Assembly (NCBI GenBank): GCA_020249285.1
Contig: JADCFX010000035.1
Span: 101,227 to 165,226 of the forward strand
From: Roseomonas sp.
Lineage (GTDB): Bacteria; Pseudomonadota; Alphaproteobacteria; Acetobacterales; Acetobacteraceae
Length of the DNA stretch: 64,000 nucleotides
Reading direction: 5' to 3'
A model generated the notes under the pieces. It made no database searches, was not told the origin of the DNA, and saw only the letters and a program-made list of their open reading frames with translations. Below, piece after piece: positions 18,152-25,676 of this stretch. Within the stretch, counting starts at the first letter, position 1; every line of letters starts with the position of its first letter. Made by a program: the position numbers and the translations under genes.

Positions 18152-18834
18152 CCTGGCTTGCGCTTGGCGCCATTGCGCTGTTTCTGCTTTTCCTGCTGCT
18201 GCGCGCTTTCGCCAATGCGCCGGTTGCACGCGTCAGGCAATTCGGCGCGGTTATGCTGGCCTCCATTGGCGCTGTGCTGTTGCTGCTTGGGCTGTTCACG
18301 GCGCGCGGGCAGCAGGCGATTTTCGCGCTGGCCTTCTTTCTGCCGCTGCTGCTGCAATGGGCGCAGCGCTGGCGCACCAATAAGCGCTTTGGCGGTCCAG
18401 CACCGCAAACGGGGGCGGCGAATAGCGTTGAAACCGCCTTTCTGATCATGGCGCTTGACCATGATAGCGGGCGCATGACGGGCAGTGTGAAGGCTGGGCA
18501 ATTCGCCGGGCGCGATCTGGCAGCGCTGAACCTGCCGGAGCTTCTGTTGCTGCTGGATGAATGCCAAATCGCAGATGCCGATTCCGTGGCGCTGCTGGAA
18601 GCCTGGCTTGATCGCGCCCATCCTGATTGGCGCAGTGAGCCTGCCGCCGAACCGCGCAGCGCTGCGATAACACGGGAAGAAGCGCTTGATATCCTTGGTT
18701 TGAAGGAAGGCGCGGATGAGGATGCGATCCGCGCTGCGCATCGGCGCCTGATGAAAACGGCGCATCCAGATCAGGGTGGTAGCGCGTGGTTGGCCGCGCG
18801 CATCAATGCTGCGCGGGATTTGTTGTTGGGCTGA
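18148..18834 (+). CDS. Membrane-anchored J-domain (DnaJ-like) protein
   Basis: The 228-residue protein has two N-terminal transmembrane helices (about residues 2-22 and 33-52), a possible third hydrophobic stretch to about 70, a linker, then a cytosolic region with a short TerB-like helical part (LPELLLLLDECQIAD) and a C-terminal J-domain: EEALDILGLKEGADEDAIRAAHRRLMKTAHPDQGG, which includes the HPD tripeptide needed to stimulate Hsp70. This layout recalls the DjlA-type and other membrane J-proteins that recruit DnaK to the membrane. It overlaps the VWA gene by four bases and ends one base from the convergent transporter gene. Client proteins cannot be predicted. Confidence 0.85.
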   Translation: MTWLALGAIALFLLFLLLRAFANAPVARVRQFGAVMLASIGAVLLLLGLFTARGQQAIFALAFFLPLLLQWAQRWRTNKRFGGPAPQTGAANSVETAFLIMALDHDSGRMTGSVKAGQFAGRDLAALNLPELLLLLDECQIADADSVALLEAWLDRAHPDWRSEPAAEPRSAAITREEALDILGLKEGADEDAIRAAHRRLMKTAHPDQGGSAWLAARINAARDLLLG

Positions 18835-18835
18835 T

Positions 18836-19711
18836 TCAGCGCCGTGCTTCGCGCCGTGCAATCCAGGTGGTGGCCAGGAAAATCACCAGCGCGCCGGCAT
18901 AGGTTGTCAGCGCCGGTTCCTCGCTGAAGATCAACCACCCCATCAGGCTGGCCCAGATCAGATCGAGAAACTTCACCGGCTGGATCGCCGACATATCGGC
19001 AATGCGGAAGGCTTCCGTCAGGAACCAATGGCCAAGACTGCCGAGTATCCCTGTCAGCACGAACCAGCCCCATTGCTCGGCGGTCGGCCAAGTCCAGACC
19101 GCGAGTGCAAAGGGCAGCGTAAACAGCGCCACCATGATGGATTGCCAAGCCACAATCACCTCTGGCTTGTCATGGCGCGTCAGCGCCTTGGTGATCAGGA
19201 AAGATGCGGCGAATAAGGGCGTGCTTGCCAGCATCACCAGATTCCAATAGCCGCCATCGCCCCGTAGGCCTGGGGCAACCACAATCAGCACGCCGATAAA
19301 GCCGATGCCGGCGGCAATCCAGCGCGCGCGAATCATCGGCTCACCCAGAAACAACACCGCGCCGGCCATGATGAAAATCGGCCCGGTAAAGCCCATGGCG
19401 GTCATATCCGCCATCGCCACATTCGGCAGCGCGATGAACCACAGCATGAGGCCAAGCGTATGCACCAAGCCGCGCCAGACCTGCCCGCGCAGATTATGCG
19501 GCATCCAGGCCATCACGCCGCTCCGCAGCATAAAGGGCAGCATCACCACAAGCCCCATCAGGTAGCGCAGGAACTGCACCTGCAAGGGATCAAGTTCATA
19601 GGTCATCTGCCGCATGATGGTGTTCAGCAGCGTGAACAACAGGCCTGATACAGCAATGAACCCCATGCCGCGCAGCACCGCCTTTCGAGGTGCCGCAGAA
19701 GCCTGGTTCAT
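18836..19711 (-). CDS. DMT superfamily transporter (EamA-type)
   Basis: A 291-residue inner-membrane protein with about ten hydrophobic helices in two EamA repeats. Recognisable pieces are GFTGPIFIMAGAVLFLGEPM and VKFLDLIWASLMGWLIFSEEP, both matching the end of a repeat in drug/metabolite exporters. The substrate is unknown. Its start overlaps the stop of the upstream alpha/beta hydrolase gene (ATGA at 19708-19711), which suggests the exporter and the hydrolase act on related compounds. It is only distantly similar to the other EamA protein in the window at 3858-4748. Confidence 0.85.
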   Translation of the reverse strand: MNQASAAPRKAVLRGMGFIAVSGLLFTLLNTIMRQMTYELDPLQVQFLRYLMGLVVMLPFMLRSGVMAWMPHNLRGQVWRGLVHTLGLMLWFIALPNVAMADMTAMGFTGPIFIMAGAVLFLGEPMIRARWIAAGIGFIGVLIVVAPGLRGDGGYWNLVMLASTPLFAASFLITKALTRHDKPEVIVAWQSIMVALFTLPFALAVWTWPTAEQWGWFVLTGILGSLGHWFLTEAFRIADMSAIQPVKFLDLIWASLMGWLIFSEEPALTTYAGALVIFLATTWIARREARR

Positions 19712-20577
19712 TGCTGATCTGTCAAAAAACGCAGCAGCGTGGCGTTGAATTCGTGGGCGGCTTCATAGGCTACCCAATGTCCGGCACCGGGAATGGCATG
19801 CGCGCGCGCTCCGGGGCGCAGCCCATGCACCAGATCAAGCCGCCATTGCACATTGGGCCGCACAATCGCATCCCATTCGCCGTAAATGGCATTGAGCTGC
19901 CCGCGCCCGCGCAGCAGCGCCTGTTTCAGCGAATCCGTACTGGCAAAGCCACGGCTTTTGAAGCGCGCACCGCGTGTGGAGGCTTCCTGAATGGCCAGCG
20001 CCACATCATCAATCTTGCTGGCATCAGCGAACATCAATTCAGCCAGATTATGCCGATGCGAAGCGATTCGTTCATCACCGGCCAGCGCGCGCACCTTCAC
20101 CAATTGCGTCGGGCTCCGCTGAAAGCCAAGCGCGCCAGCGCCGATGATGGTCAGGCTTGTCACGCGGTCCTGATCAAGCGCGGCCAGATGCCCGGAACAA
20201 AGCGCACCAAAGGAAAACCCCGCCAGATCATAGAAGCTGCCGGCAGGTAGGATGCGATCCAGCCCGCGTGCAAGAATCTCCGCCACCCCTTCGGGCGTTG
20301 AGACAGCTTCCGGCATGGCGCTATCGCCAAGCCCGGGCAGGTCTGGCGTGATCACCATGCGCCCTGCGCCAAGCGGACCGATATTGCGCGCCCAGTGCCG
20401 CCAGGAACCGGAACCGCCATGCAGCAGGACCAGCGGCGCGCCTTCGCCCCAAACGCGCCAGACCATGCTACCGGACCCACACGGCGTTTCCGCCAGGCGC
20501 GCTGAAGCCGCCAGCGGCGAGAGCGCCGGGTGAAGTTCCGCGCTGCCATCCCCGGCGCGCCAGATGATCTTGCTCAT
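19708..20577 (-). CDS. Alpha/beta-fold hydrolase
   Basis: The 289-residue protein has the alpha/beta hydrolase core: the oxyanion-hole strand APLVLLHGGSGSWRHW, VITPDLPGLGDSAMPEA, the nucleophile elbow AGFSFGALCSGHLAA with serine in G-F-S-F-G, and a C-terminal histidine in IPGAGHWVAYEA. All members of the catalytic triad region are therefore recognisable. It may cleave an ester, lactone or C-C bond; no closer assignment is justified. The ATG at 20577 was chosen over an upstream GTG at 20640 since the conserved region starts soon after it. It is coupled to the downstream DMT exporter. Confidence 0.8.
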   Translation of the reverse strand: MSKIIWRAGDGSAELHPALSPLAASARLAETPCGSGSMVWRVWGEGAPLVLLHGGSGSWRHWARNIGPLGAGRMVITPDLPGLGDSAMPEAVSTPEGVAEILARGLDRILPAGSFYDLAGFSFGALCSGHLAALDQDRVTSLTIIGAGALGFQRSPTQLVKVRALAGDERIASHRHNLAELMFADASKIDDVALAIQEASTRGARFKSRGFASTDSLKQALLRGRGQLNAIYGEWDAIVRPNVQWRLDLVHGLRPGARAHAIPGAGHWVAYEAAHEFNATLLRFLTDQQ

Positions 20578-20648
20578 GCGTGCGTTCGAAACCGTTCCGG
20601 CTGGAAGCTTAGGGCCGGGCGCTGTGCTGTCCAACCCCACCCGCCCTT

Positions 20649-20861
20649 TCAGAGCGGCTTTTGTGCCTTTTCGAGCAAGCGGCCAAGGAAGCCAGGCTTC
20701 TTTGGTTCAGCAGGCGGCTTGGTGGCCTCAGCCACGGCCTTGGCTTCGGCGGCGGCGCGCTTTTCCTTCTGCGTCAGCCATTTTTCCAGGCTCATGCCTG
20801 CCTTGGCGGCGCGTTTGGCTTCATAGGCGCGTTGCGCTTCGGTCAATTTCTGGTCGGCCAT
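20649..20861 (-). CDS. Small charged hypothetical protein
   Basis: The 70-residue protein (start MADQKLTEAQRAYEAKRAAK) is rich in lysine, alanine and glutamate and should be mostly helical, with a stretch KEKRAAAEAKAVAEA followed by a proline-lysine hinge and an amphipathic tail GFLGRLLEKAQKPL. There is no signal peptide or membrane helix. An AAAGAGGT ribosome site lies just before the ATG at 20861, which supports the start and that the gene is real. It faces a divergent DUF1491 gene across 80 bp. No family was recognised; the C-terminal amphipathic segment might touch membranes or a partner protein. Confidence 0.6.
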   Translation of the reverse strand: MADQKLTEAQRAYEAKRAAKAGMSLEKWLTQKEKRAAAEAKAVAEATKPPAEPKKPGFLGRLLEKAQKPL

Positions 20862-20941
20862 GATCAGTACCTCTTTACCGGCGCCTGAATGGCGCGCCGC
20901 GCGGCTTCCGGCAAGGGGCAAGAAGTGGCAGAAGCAGGTTC

Positions 20942-21274
20942 ATGGACGCGAAAGTAAAGGCCGGCATTTGGGTTTCCATGGCGATCCGGCTGTCCGATAT
21001 GGCCGGGCGCGCCGCCGCCGTGCTGCGCAAGGGGGACCCCGATAGCGGCGGCATCCTATGCGTGCTCCGCGGGCGGGGGGGCGTGCAGGTGCTGTCCCAA
21101 ATCCGTGACGCCGAGGGCCGGCCAGCCTGGCTGCGCGCCACCGGCCCTTGCGCGGTGGATCAGGAAACGGCTGATGCCTATGTCGAGCGCCAGGTGCAGC
21201 GTGATCCCGACCTTTGGGTGGTGGAATTCGACTCGCCAGATTTACAGCCGCCGTTTGAGGCGCGGGTAGTTTAG
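20942..21274 (+). CDS. DUF1491 family protein
   Basis: The 110-residue protein has VKAGIWVSMAIRLSDMAGRAAAVLRKGDPDSGG followed by VLSQIRDAEGRPAWLRATG and a DAYVERQVQRDPDLWVVEFD tail, matching DUF1491, a small cytosolic family found mainly in Alphaproteobacteria and of unknown role. The start at 20942 has a CAGGTTC stretch rather than a strong Shine-Dalgarno. It is monocistronic as far as can be seen: right after its stop come two copies of a 49-bp repeat and a palindromic hairpin. Confidence 0.8.
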   Translation: MDAKVKAGIWVSMAIRLSDMAGRAAAVLRKGDPDSGGILCVLRGRGGVQVLSQIRDAEGRPAWLRATGPCAVDQETADAYVERQVQRDPDLWVVEFDSPDLQPPFEARVV

Positions 21275-21275
21275 C

Positions 21276-21380
21276 GCCTGATCCGCGAGGCTCAAGGCCG
21301 GAGCGGTGAATCAGCCGCTCAAACATACGCTGCCTGATCCGCGAGGCTCAAGGCCGGAGCGGTGAATCAGCCGCTCAAAC
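21276..21380. repeat. Two 49-bp direct repeats, period 56 bp
   Basis: Two identical 49-base units lie at 21276-21324 and 21332-21380, separated by 7 bases. Each unit contains a short palindrome near its right end, GAGCGG and CCGCTC around an eight-base loop, so both could form hairpins in RNA. Part of the motif (CTGATCCGC) reappears in inverted form in the next palindrome at 21386-21415. They occupy the space between two convergent genes. They look like members of a dispersed intergenic repeat family or a recent tandem duplication. Confidence 0.85.
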
Positions 21381-21385
21381 AAACT

Positions 21386-21406
21386 CCGCCTGATACGTTC
21401 AGGCGG
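21386..21406. terminator. Palindromic hairpin between convergent genes, possible bidirectional terminator
   Basis: An exact 8-bp stem, CCGCCTGA and TCAGGCGG, encloses the five-base loop TACGT. An alternative outer pairing of CGCCTGAT with ATCAGGCG is possible. It lies between the convergent DUF1491 and NIPSNAP genes. There is no T run on either side, so it would be an atypical terminator; it may simply be part of the neighbouring repeat cluster. Confidence 0.45.
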
Positions 21407-21439
21407 ATCAGGCGACGCGCTGACGCGAAGCGATAAGCA

Positions 21440-21778
21440 TCAGCCCTTTTGCGCGGACTGGAAGGCTTCGAAGAAGGCAGTTGGCTTGACGATACGGTTC
21501 TGCATCTGCACCAGCGCGCCCGTCTCAGCGACCTTCTTGAGATAGGCCGCCCAGGCGGGATCAGCCGCCATGGCGGCGCGGCGGCGTTCACGATCCGCCT
21601 GGTCTTCATAGGCCCACATATGGACAATGGTATTGAGCTCACCCTCGATGGTCGTGAACCAGCCATAGCAGCGGCCCAGGTGCTTTTTCTGGATGTCCCA
21701 GCCTTCCTTTTCATAAAGCGCGACAAAGTCCGCGACCTTATTCGGCAGGCAGGTATAGATGCGGAGGTCAATGATCAT
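21440..21778 (-). CDS. NIPSNAP family protein
   Basis: The 112-residue protein starts MIIDLRIYTCLPNKVADFVALYE and continues KKHLGRCYGWFTTIEGELNTIVHMWAYEDQADRERRRAAM. This is a dimeric alpha/beta-barrel (ferredoxin-like) NIPSNAP domain; bacterial members often accompany degradative operons but their chemistry is unclear. The frame is open ten codons further upstream, but the ATG at 21778 is where the family begins. It lies downstream of a tautomerase gene on the same strand, with a 49-codon unexplained frame between them, so these may form one catabolic transcript controlled by the divergent LysR regulator. Confidence 0.85.
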   Translation of the reverse strand: MIIDLRIYTCLPNKVADFVALYEKEGWDIQKKHLGRCYGWFTTIEGELNTIVHMWAYEDQADRERRRAAMAADPAWAAYLKKVAETGALVQMQNRIVKPTAFFEAFQSAQKG

Positions 21779-21788
21779 GGCGGGGTTC

Positions 21789-21938
21789 CTATCCGTGTTG
21801 GAAGCCAAAGCTTAAGCTCAGCAGGCTGCGGGGCGCCACTCCTCGCGCCACAACGAAGTCCTCTTTCACCACGTCCAGTCCATCTTCGCCTGCGAGGCGC
21901 ATGACGGTCGGTCGGGCCGCCATGTCTGTCCCGACCAT
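21789..21938 (-). other. 49-codon open frame between tautomerase and NIPSNAP genes, possible gene remnant
   Basis: An ATG at 21938 opens 49 codons reading MVGTDMAARPTVMRLAGEDG and ending SLLSLSFGFQHG. The composition is protein-like (charged residues alternating with aliphatics, no low-complexity runs) and it stops 10 bp before the NIPSNAP start. In-frame upstream sequence is closed by a TAA 18 bases before the ATG. No Shine-Dalgarno lies at the ATG, although GGAAAGGA occurs about 35 bases upstream. I do not recognise a family. It may be the C-terminal stump of a deleted gene, or chance. Confidence 0.3.
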
Positions 21939-22000
21939 CGAGATCGTGGCGGGTTACGTAGGGAAGAATGGTCCTTTCCTTCAGCCAAGACGCGATGGGC

Positions 22001-22408
22001 TCAGCCGTCTGTGCCGCGCTGCTGGGCCAATTCCATAGCGAATACGCCGTTTCCAACGCTCCAGTCCGAATAATCATTTTCGTGCATGAAAATGAAAACA
22101 TCCTTGGGAGACACTGCTGCATTCGCCGCCAGGTTCCGGGTAATCGCAGCGTATAGGGAGCGTTTCATTGCATCGCTTCTCCCTCGGCGCATGGTGATCT
22201 CCACGACGATCAGTTCCTCCGAACGAGCAATGCCGTTGAAGCTACGGTCAAAAAAGAACTCGCCATCCCGATACTCGGTCACGAGGTTGAACAGTTCATC
22301 CTTGGGCATCCCGATGCCTTCGACAAGGGCGTCATGAATACCTTGGACAATATTCTGCTTGCGAGCCGGTTCAGTTCCGTGGGGCAAAGCGGTTCTAATA
22401 AATGGCAT
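22001..22408 (-). CDS. Tautomerase family protein
   Basis: The 135-residue protein begins MPFIRTALPHGTEPARKQNI; proline directly after the initiator methionine is the catalytic base of the tautomerase superfamily. EGIGMPKDELFNLVTEYRDGEFFFDRSFNGIARSEE and VIVEITMRRG-like strands repeat the beta-alpha-beta unit, so the protein is of the longer, fused type related to 4-oxalocrotonate tautomerase and malonate-semialdehyde decarboxylase. It probably isomerises a keto-acid during aromatic or halogenated compound breakdown. A TGAAAAACAGGAGGTCG ribosome site supports the start. It is divergent from a LysR gene across about 90 bp. Confidence 0.85.
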   Translation of the reverse strand: MPFIRTALPHGTEPARKQNIVQGIHDALVEGIGMPKDELFNLVTEYRDGEFFFDRSFNGIARSEELIVVEITMRRGRSDAMKRSLYAAITRNLAANAAVSPKDVFIFMHENDYSDWSVGNGVFAMELAQQRGTDG

Positions 22409-22439
22409 GGTTCGACCTCCTGTTTTTCACTGACGATGT

Positions 22440-22454
22440 TTATCACAATGATAA
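22440..22454. promoter_or_regulatory. LysR-type operator (palindrome with T-N11-A core)
   Basis: A perfect palindrome TTATCA-CAA-TGATAA lies in the AT-rich gap between the tautomerase gene and the LysR-type regulator. Its inner 13 bases fit the T-N11-A consensus recognised by LysR proteins. The position, 32 bp upstream of the tautomerase start and about 49 bp upstream of the regulator start, suits autoregulation and activation of the divergent gene. Confidence 0.6.
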
Positions 22455-22502
22455 TGCTGAACATATTGACATATTGGGCATTTTATTGTGACTTCTGATC
22501 AC

Positions 22503-23390
22503 ATGAAGAATCGTAAGAGCATACCAATCGCGGCGCTACGCGCCTTTGAAGCTGCTGCCCGCCATGGCCAGCTTACCGCAGCTGCCGAGGAACTCGCCGT
22601 GACGCACGGCGCGGTCAGTCGCCATGTCAGCCATCTTGAGGCCTTGATCGGCACGCAGCTTTTCGAGGGTGCTCGAAATCGCCCAAGACTTACGGCGGAA
22701 GGCCGCGTGTTTGGCTACGCGCTGACCGCCGCGTTTGACCAGATCGAAGAGGCGCTCCGCATCGTAACGAAGGGTGACGACAGCATTCTGGACGTGGCAT
22801 GCCTAAGCACTTTTGCCATGCGCTGGCTTATTCCGCGCCTTCACAACTTTGCTACCAAATATCCGCGCTATGACGTGCGTCTCGCAACAGATGATCGCCC
22901 CCCGCGCACCCAGGTCGATGTTCAGATATTGGTTTTGTCGCCAGACGATCCGATCCCGGATAGCGACTCCGTCTTATTTCAGGAGCAGTTGGGACTGATC
23001 GTTGCGCCGTCGCTTTCGAACGCAGATCTGAATCGCCTTCGAGCCGATGCTACCAATTTACCTCGACTGGAAACGCGAACACGCCCTCGCGTCTGGCACG
23101 AGTGGTCGCGCCTCACGAGCCAGGATGGGCAGGGCATGGCCCCCGCTATCAGAGTCTTTGACCACTATCACCTCACCATCGAGGCTGCGTTGAGTGGTCT
23201 CGGTGCCGCAATAGTACCATGGCATCTGGTTGCGGGAGACGTAGCATCCGGTCGTTTGATCGCGCCTCACGGATTTCTCCACAGCAACTATCTTTATGCC
23301 GTAAAGGTAACGCGGCCTGGTCGTCGTAAGACAGAGCAATTCGTCAAGTGGTTGAAAGAAGAGATCGCTGCGTTTCGGCCCTATCGGTAA
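22503..23390 (+). CDS. LysR family transcriptional regulator (GcvA-like)
   Basis: Residues 8-65 form the winged helix: IPIAALRAFEAAARHGQLTAAAEELAVTHGAVSRHVSHLEALIGTQLFEG-type sequence, with the recognition helix at TAAAEELAVTHGAVSRHV. Residues about 95-290 form the periplasmic-binding-like effector domain, with the GcvA-type RWLIPRLHNFATKYPRYDVRLAT segment. A GTG five codons upstream (22488) is also possible; neither start has a clear Shine-Dalgarno. The gene is divergent from the tautomerase and probably controls it. Codon use is more even and less GC-rich than in most neighbours, consistent with transfer of this small region. Confidence 0.88.
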   Translation: MKNRKSIPIAALRAFEAAARHGQLTAAAEELAVTHGAVSRHVSHLEALIGTQLFEGARNRPRLTAEGRVFGYALTAAFDQIEEALRIVTKGDDSILDVACLSTFAMRWLIPRLHNFATKYPRYDVRLATDDRPPRTQVDVQILVLSPDDPIPDSDSVLFQEQLGLIVAPSLSNADLNRLRADATNLPRLETRTRPRVWHEWSRLTSQDGQGMAPAIRVFDHYHLTIEAALSGLGAAIVPWHLVAGDVASGRLIAPHGFLHSNYLYAVKVTRPGRRKTEQFVKWLKEEIAAFRPYR

Positions 23391-23436
23391 ACCTTGTTCG
23401 TGAGTTCATATAGATAGAATGGAAGGAACCATCGAT

Positions 23437-23532
23437 ATGGCAATTGACAAATCGTTGTCCTGTGGCATGGACTTCCACGAGTGGGTTGTGAATTGACCAG
23501 ACGGCGACATCGTGAAAGTCTAGCGCGTCGCG
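23437..23532 (+). pseudogene. Possible remnant of an IS110-type transposase start
   Basis: One frame reads MAIDKSLSCGMDFHEWVVN, stop, PDGDIVKV, stop, RVAVSG. The G-M-D-F-H segment followed by a strand and a D-G-x-I-V turn recalls the first motif of IS110-family transposases, where the aspartate is the first catalytic acid. Two stops and a total of about 32 codons mean it cannot be functional. It lies in the 214-bp gap between the LysR gene and the next gene. Similarity is weak and may be chance. Confidence 0.25.
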
Positions 23533-23604
23533 GTTTCCGGTCTCCAGCGTTTCAACCGAGGGCATGTGCCACTTTTCTTGCTTCTGGCGAGGGGTTCTGC
23601 AACG

Positions 23605-24225
23605 ATGCCCACCATGGAACAACACGCCATCACCACCGTCGCGGCTCTTGAGGCCCTTTATGATCAGGTGCTGGAAACGGCCGCGAATAAATCCACCGAT
23701 AGGCTGGATGCGCCAACACGCGCCTTCATTGCCGCCTGCCCCTTTGTGCTGCTGGGCACGCAGGCTTCGCGAGGGAATCACATCACGCCGCGCGGTGATG
23801 CGCCTGGCTTTGTCCAGGCGCTGGATGACCACCACGTCATGCTGCCTGATCGCAAGGGCAATAACCGGCTTGATGGGCTGCGCGATATTCTGGAAAACAA
23901 CCAGGTATCACTGCTCTTCCTGATCCCTGGCGTGAATGAAACGCTCCGCCTGCATGGCACGGCCATGATTTCAACCGATCCCGCATTGCGCGTGCAGTCG
24001 GTGGCGCAGGGCAAGGAACCGGCCACGGTACTGATCATCAAAATCCGCGAAATTTTCGTCCAATGCCCGAAATCGCTGATGCGATCAGCCTTATGGGGCG
24101 AGCAGGCGCGCCCGGCCGAGGCGCCAAGCCTGGGGCAATTGATCTCCGCCCATAAGAAGGGCGCGGTGGATGCGATGGCCTATGATGAGGCAGCGCCGGC
24201 GCGGATGAAGGCCAATCTTTACTGA
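23605..24225 (+). CDS. Pyridoxamine 5'-phosphate oxidase-like (FMN-binding split-barrel) protein
   Basis: The 206-residue protein contains AFIAACPFVLLGTQASRGNHITPRGDAPGFVQALDDHHVMLPDRKGNNRLDGLRDILEN-type sequence. RGD with the later strand VMLPDRKGNNRLDGL is the mark of the PPOX-like subfamily often annotated MSMEG_1061-type, flavin-binding proteins of unknown substrate. FIVQCPKSLMRSALW-like C-terminal sequence supports it. The ATG at 23605 follows GAGGGG and was preferred over an upstream start and an ATG nine bases later. The two genes around it are on opposite strands from each other, so it appears monocistronic. Confidence 0.82.
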   Translation: MPTMEQHAITTVAALEALYDQVLETAANKSTDRLDAPTRAFIAACPFVLLGTQASRGNHITPRGDAPGFVQALDDHHVMLPDRKGNNRLDGLRDILENNQVSLLFLIPGVNETLRLHGTAMISTDPALRVQSVAQGKEPATVLIIKIREIFVQCPKSLMRSALWGEQARPAEAPSLGQLISAHKKGAVDAMAYDEAAPARMKANLY

Positions 24226-24240
24226 AGGCAAGCGGCGCGG

Positions 24241-25653
24241 CTACCGATCCGTCAGCCGCAATTCAATGCGCCGATTGCGCGCCAAGGCTTGGAGTGAATC
24301 GCCCGGATCAATCGGCTGCGCATCGCCAAAGCTGGTGGCCGCCACGCGATTGGCGGGCAGGCCCTCCGCAATCAGGATTTGCGCGACCGCAATGGCGCGC
24401 GCGGCGGCCAATTCCCAATTGCTGGCAAAGCGCGCGCTGCGAATGGGCGTGCGATCCGCATGACCATCCACGCGCAGTACCCAGGCAACATCGGGGGGGA
24501 TCAGCGGCGTTACTTCTGCCAGCACGCCCGCAATGTCGCGCAATTGCCTGAGACCGGCGTCCGACAATTCCGCACTGCCCGGGGCGAAAAGCACCTCACC
24601 CTGGAAGACAAAGCGGTCCCCCACAATGCGCACTTCCGGCCTTTCGCCCAGAACATCACGCAGCCGGCCAAAGAAATCACTGCGGTAGCGTTGCAATTCC
24701 TCAACCCGTGCCGCGAGTGCTGCATTCAGGCGCTGGCCGAGCAACGTGATTTGCGCATTACGATCCCGCCCTTCCGCTTCCGCCAGATCAAGCGCGCGTG
24801 ACAGCCTGGCCAATTCCGCGCGCAGCGCTTCGGTCTGGCGGGTCAGCAGCGCCACTTGCGCGGCGGCACTTTCTGCCAAGCGCGCGCGTTCGCCTGATTC
24901 CGCTTCTGCCCGCTCTCGCCCACGTTGTTCCTGCGCCGCGCGGCGTTCCAATTCATCGCGGAGCGCCGTCAGCGCCCTGATCTGTTCGGAAAGCCGCGCC
25001 ATTTCCGAAAGTCGCTGCGTGACGGTTTCACGTTCCACCCGCACTTGCCGATCAAGCGCGGCGGCTTCGCGGCGCATGGCTTCAAGTGCTGCTTGGGCCG
25101 CGGCCAATTCCGTCTGACTGCCGCGCAAGTCGCGTTGCAGCCGCGCGGCATCGCCGCCTGTGCGTTCAGCGCGCCCCAAAGCTTCGGCCATTTGCCGTTC
25201 CATGGCGCCGGCGCGGTCCGCGGCACTGCGCGCTGCCAATTCCAAATCCGAAAGCCGCGCGCCCAGCCTGTCGCGTTCCCCGCGCAGCCCATCGCGCTCG
25301 CCAACCAGCCTTTCGCGTTCTTCGCGGAGCAACGCCAGGGATTGCATGGCCGCGTCACGCGCTGCGGCCGTGCCGCGCAAATCATCACCCAGCCGGCCAA
25401 GCTGCTGGCGCAATTGTTCCCCTTGTGCGGCTTCCAGCGACAGCAATTCCGCCAATTCAGCAACACGGAGATTAAGCTGATCCATCGCCTTTTCGCGCGA
25501 TGAAAGTGCCACCGAAAGAAAGCCCTGCGCCAGCACAAAAACCAGCAGCACAAAGATGATGACCATGAGCAGGGTGGAAAGCGCATCCACATAGCCTGGC
25601 CAGACATCCAGATTGCCGCCGCGCCCGCGCCGCCTTTCGGAAGACCCCGCCAT
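24241..25653 (-). CDS. MotB/OmpA-like peptidoglycan-binding protein with long coiled coil
   Basis: The 470-residue protein has one N-terminal transmembrane helix (WPGYVDALSTLLMVIIFVLLVFVL, about residues 17-40) with an aspartate at its start, in the place of the proton-carrying residue of MotB/ExbD/TolR. Residues about 50-330 are a long, heptad-rich coiled coil dense in arginine, glutamate and alanine. The last about 130 residues are an OmpA-like peptidoglycan-binding domain (VLRVDGHADRTPI, SNWELAAARAIAVAQILI, NRVAATSFGDAQP, ALARNRRIELRLTD). It should be the plug-and-anchor half of an ion-driven envelope motor whose channel partner is encoded 23 bp upstream. Confidence 0.85.
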   Translation of the reverse strand: MAGSSERRRGRGGNLDVWPGYVDALSTLLMVIIFVLLVFVLAQGFLSVALSSREKAMDQLNLRVAELAELLSLEAAQGEQLRQQLGRLGDDLRGTAAARDAAMQSLALLREERERLVGERDGLRGERDRLGARLSDLELAARSAADRAGAMERQMAEALGRAERTGGDAARLQRDLRGSQTELAAAQAALEAMRREAAALDRQVRVERETVTQRLSEMARLSEQIRALTALRDELERRAAQEQRGRERAEAESGERARLAESAAAQVALLTRQTEALRAELARLSRALDLAEAEGRDRNAQITLLGQRLNAALAARVEELQRYRSDFFGRLRDVLGERPEVRIVGDRFVFQGEVLFAPGSAELSDAGLRQLRDIAGVLAEVTPLIPPDVAWVLRVDGHADRTPIRSARFASNWELAAARAIAVAQILIAEGLPANRVAATSFGDAQPIDPGDSLQALARNRRIELRLTDR

Positions 25654-25676
25654 ACTCGCTTAATGCTCTCTATACA

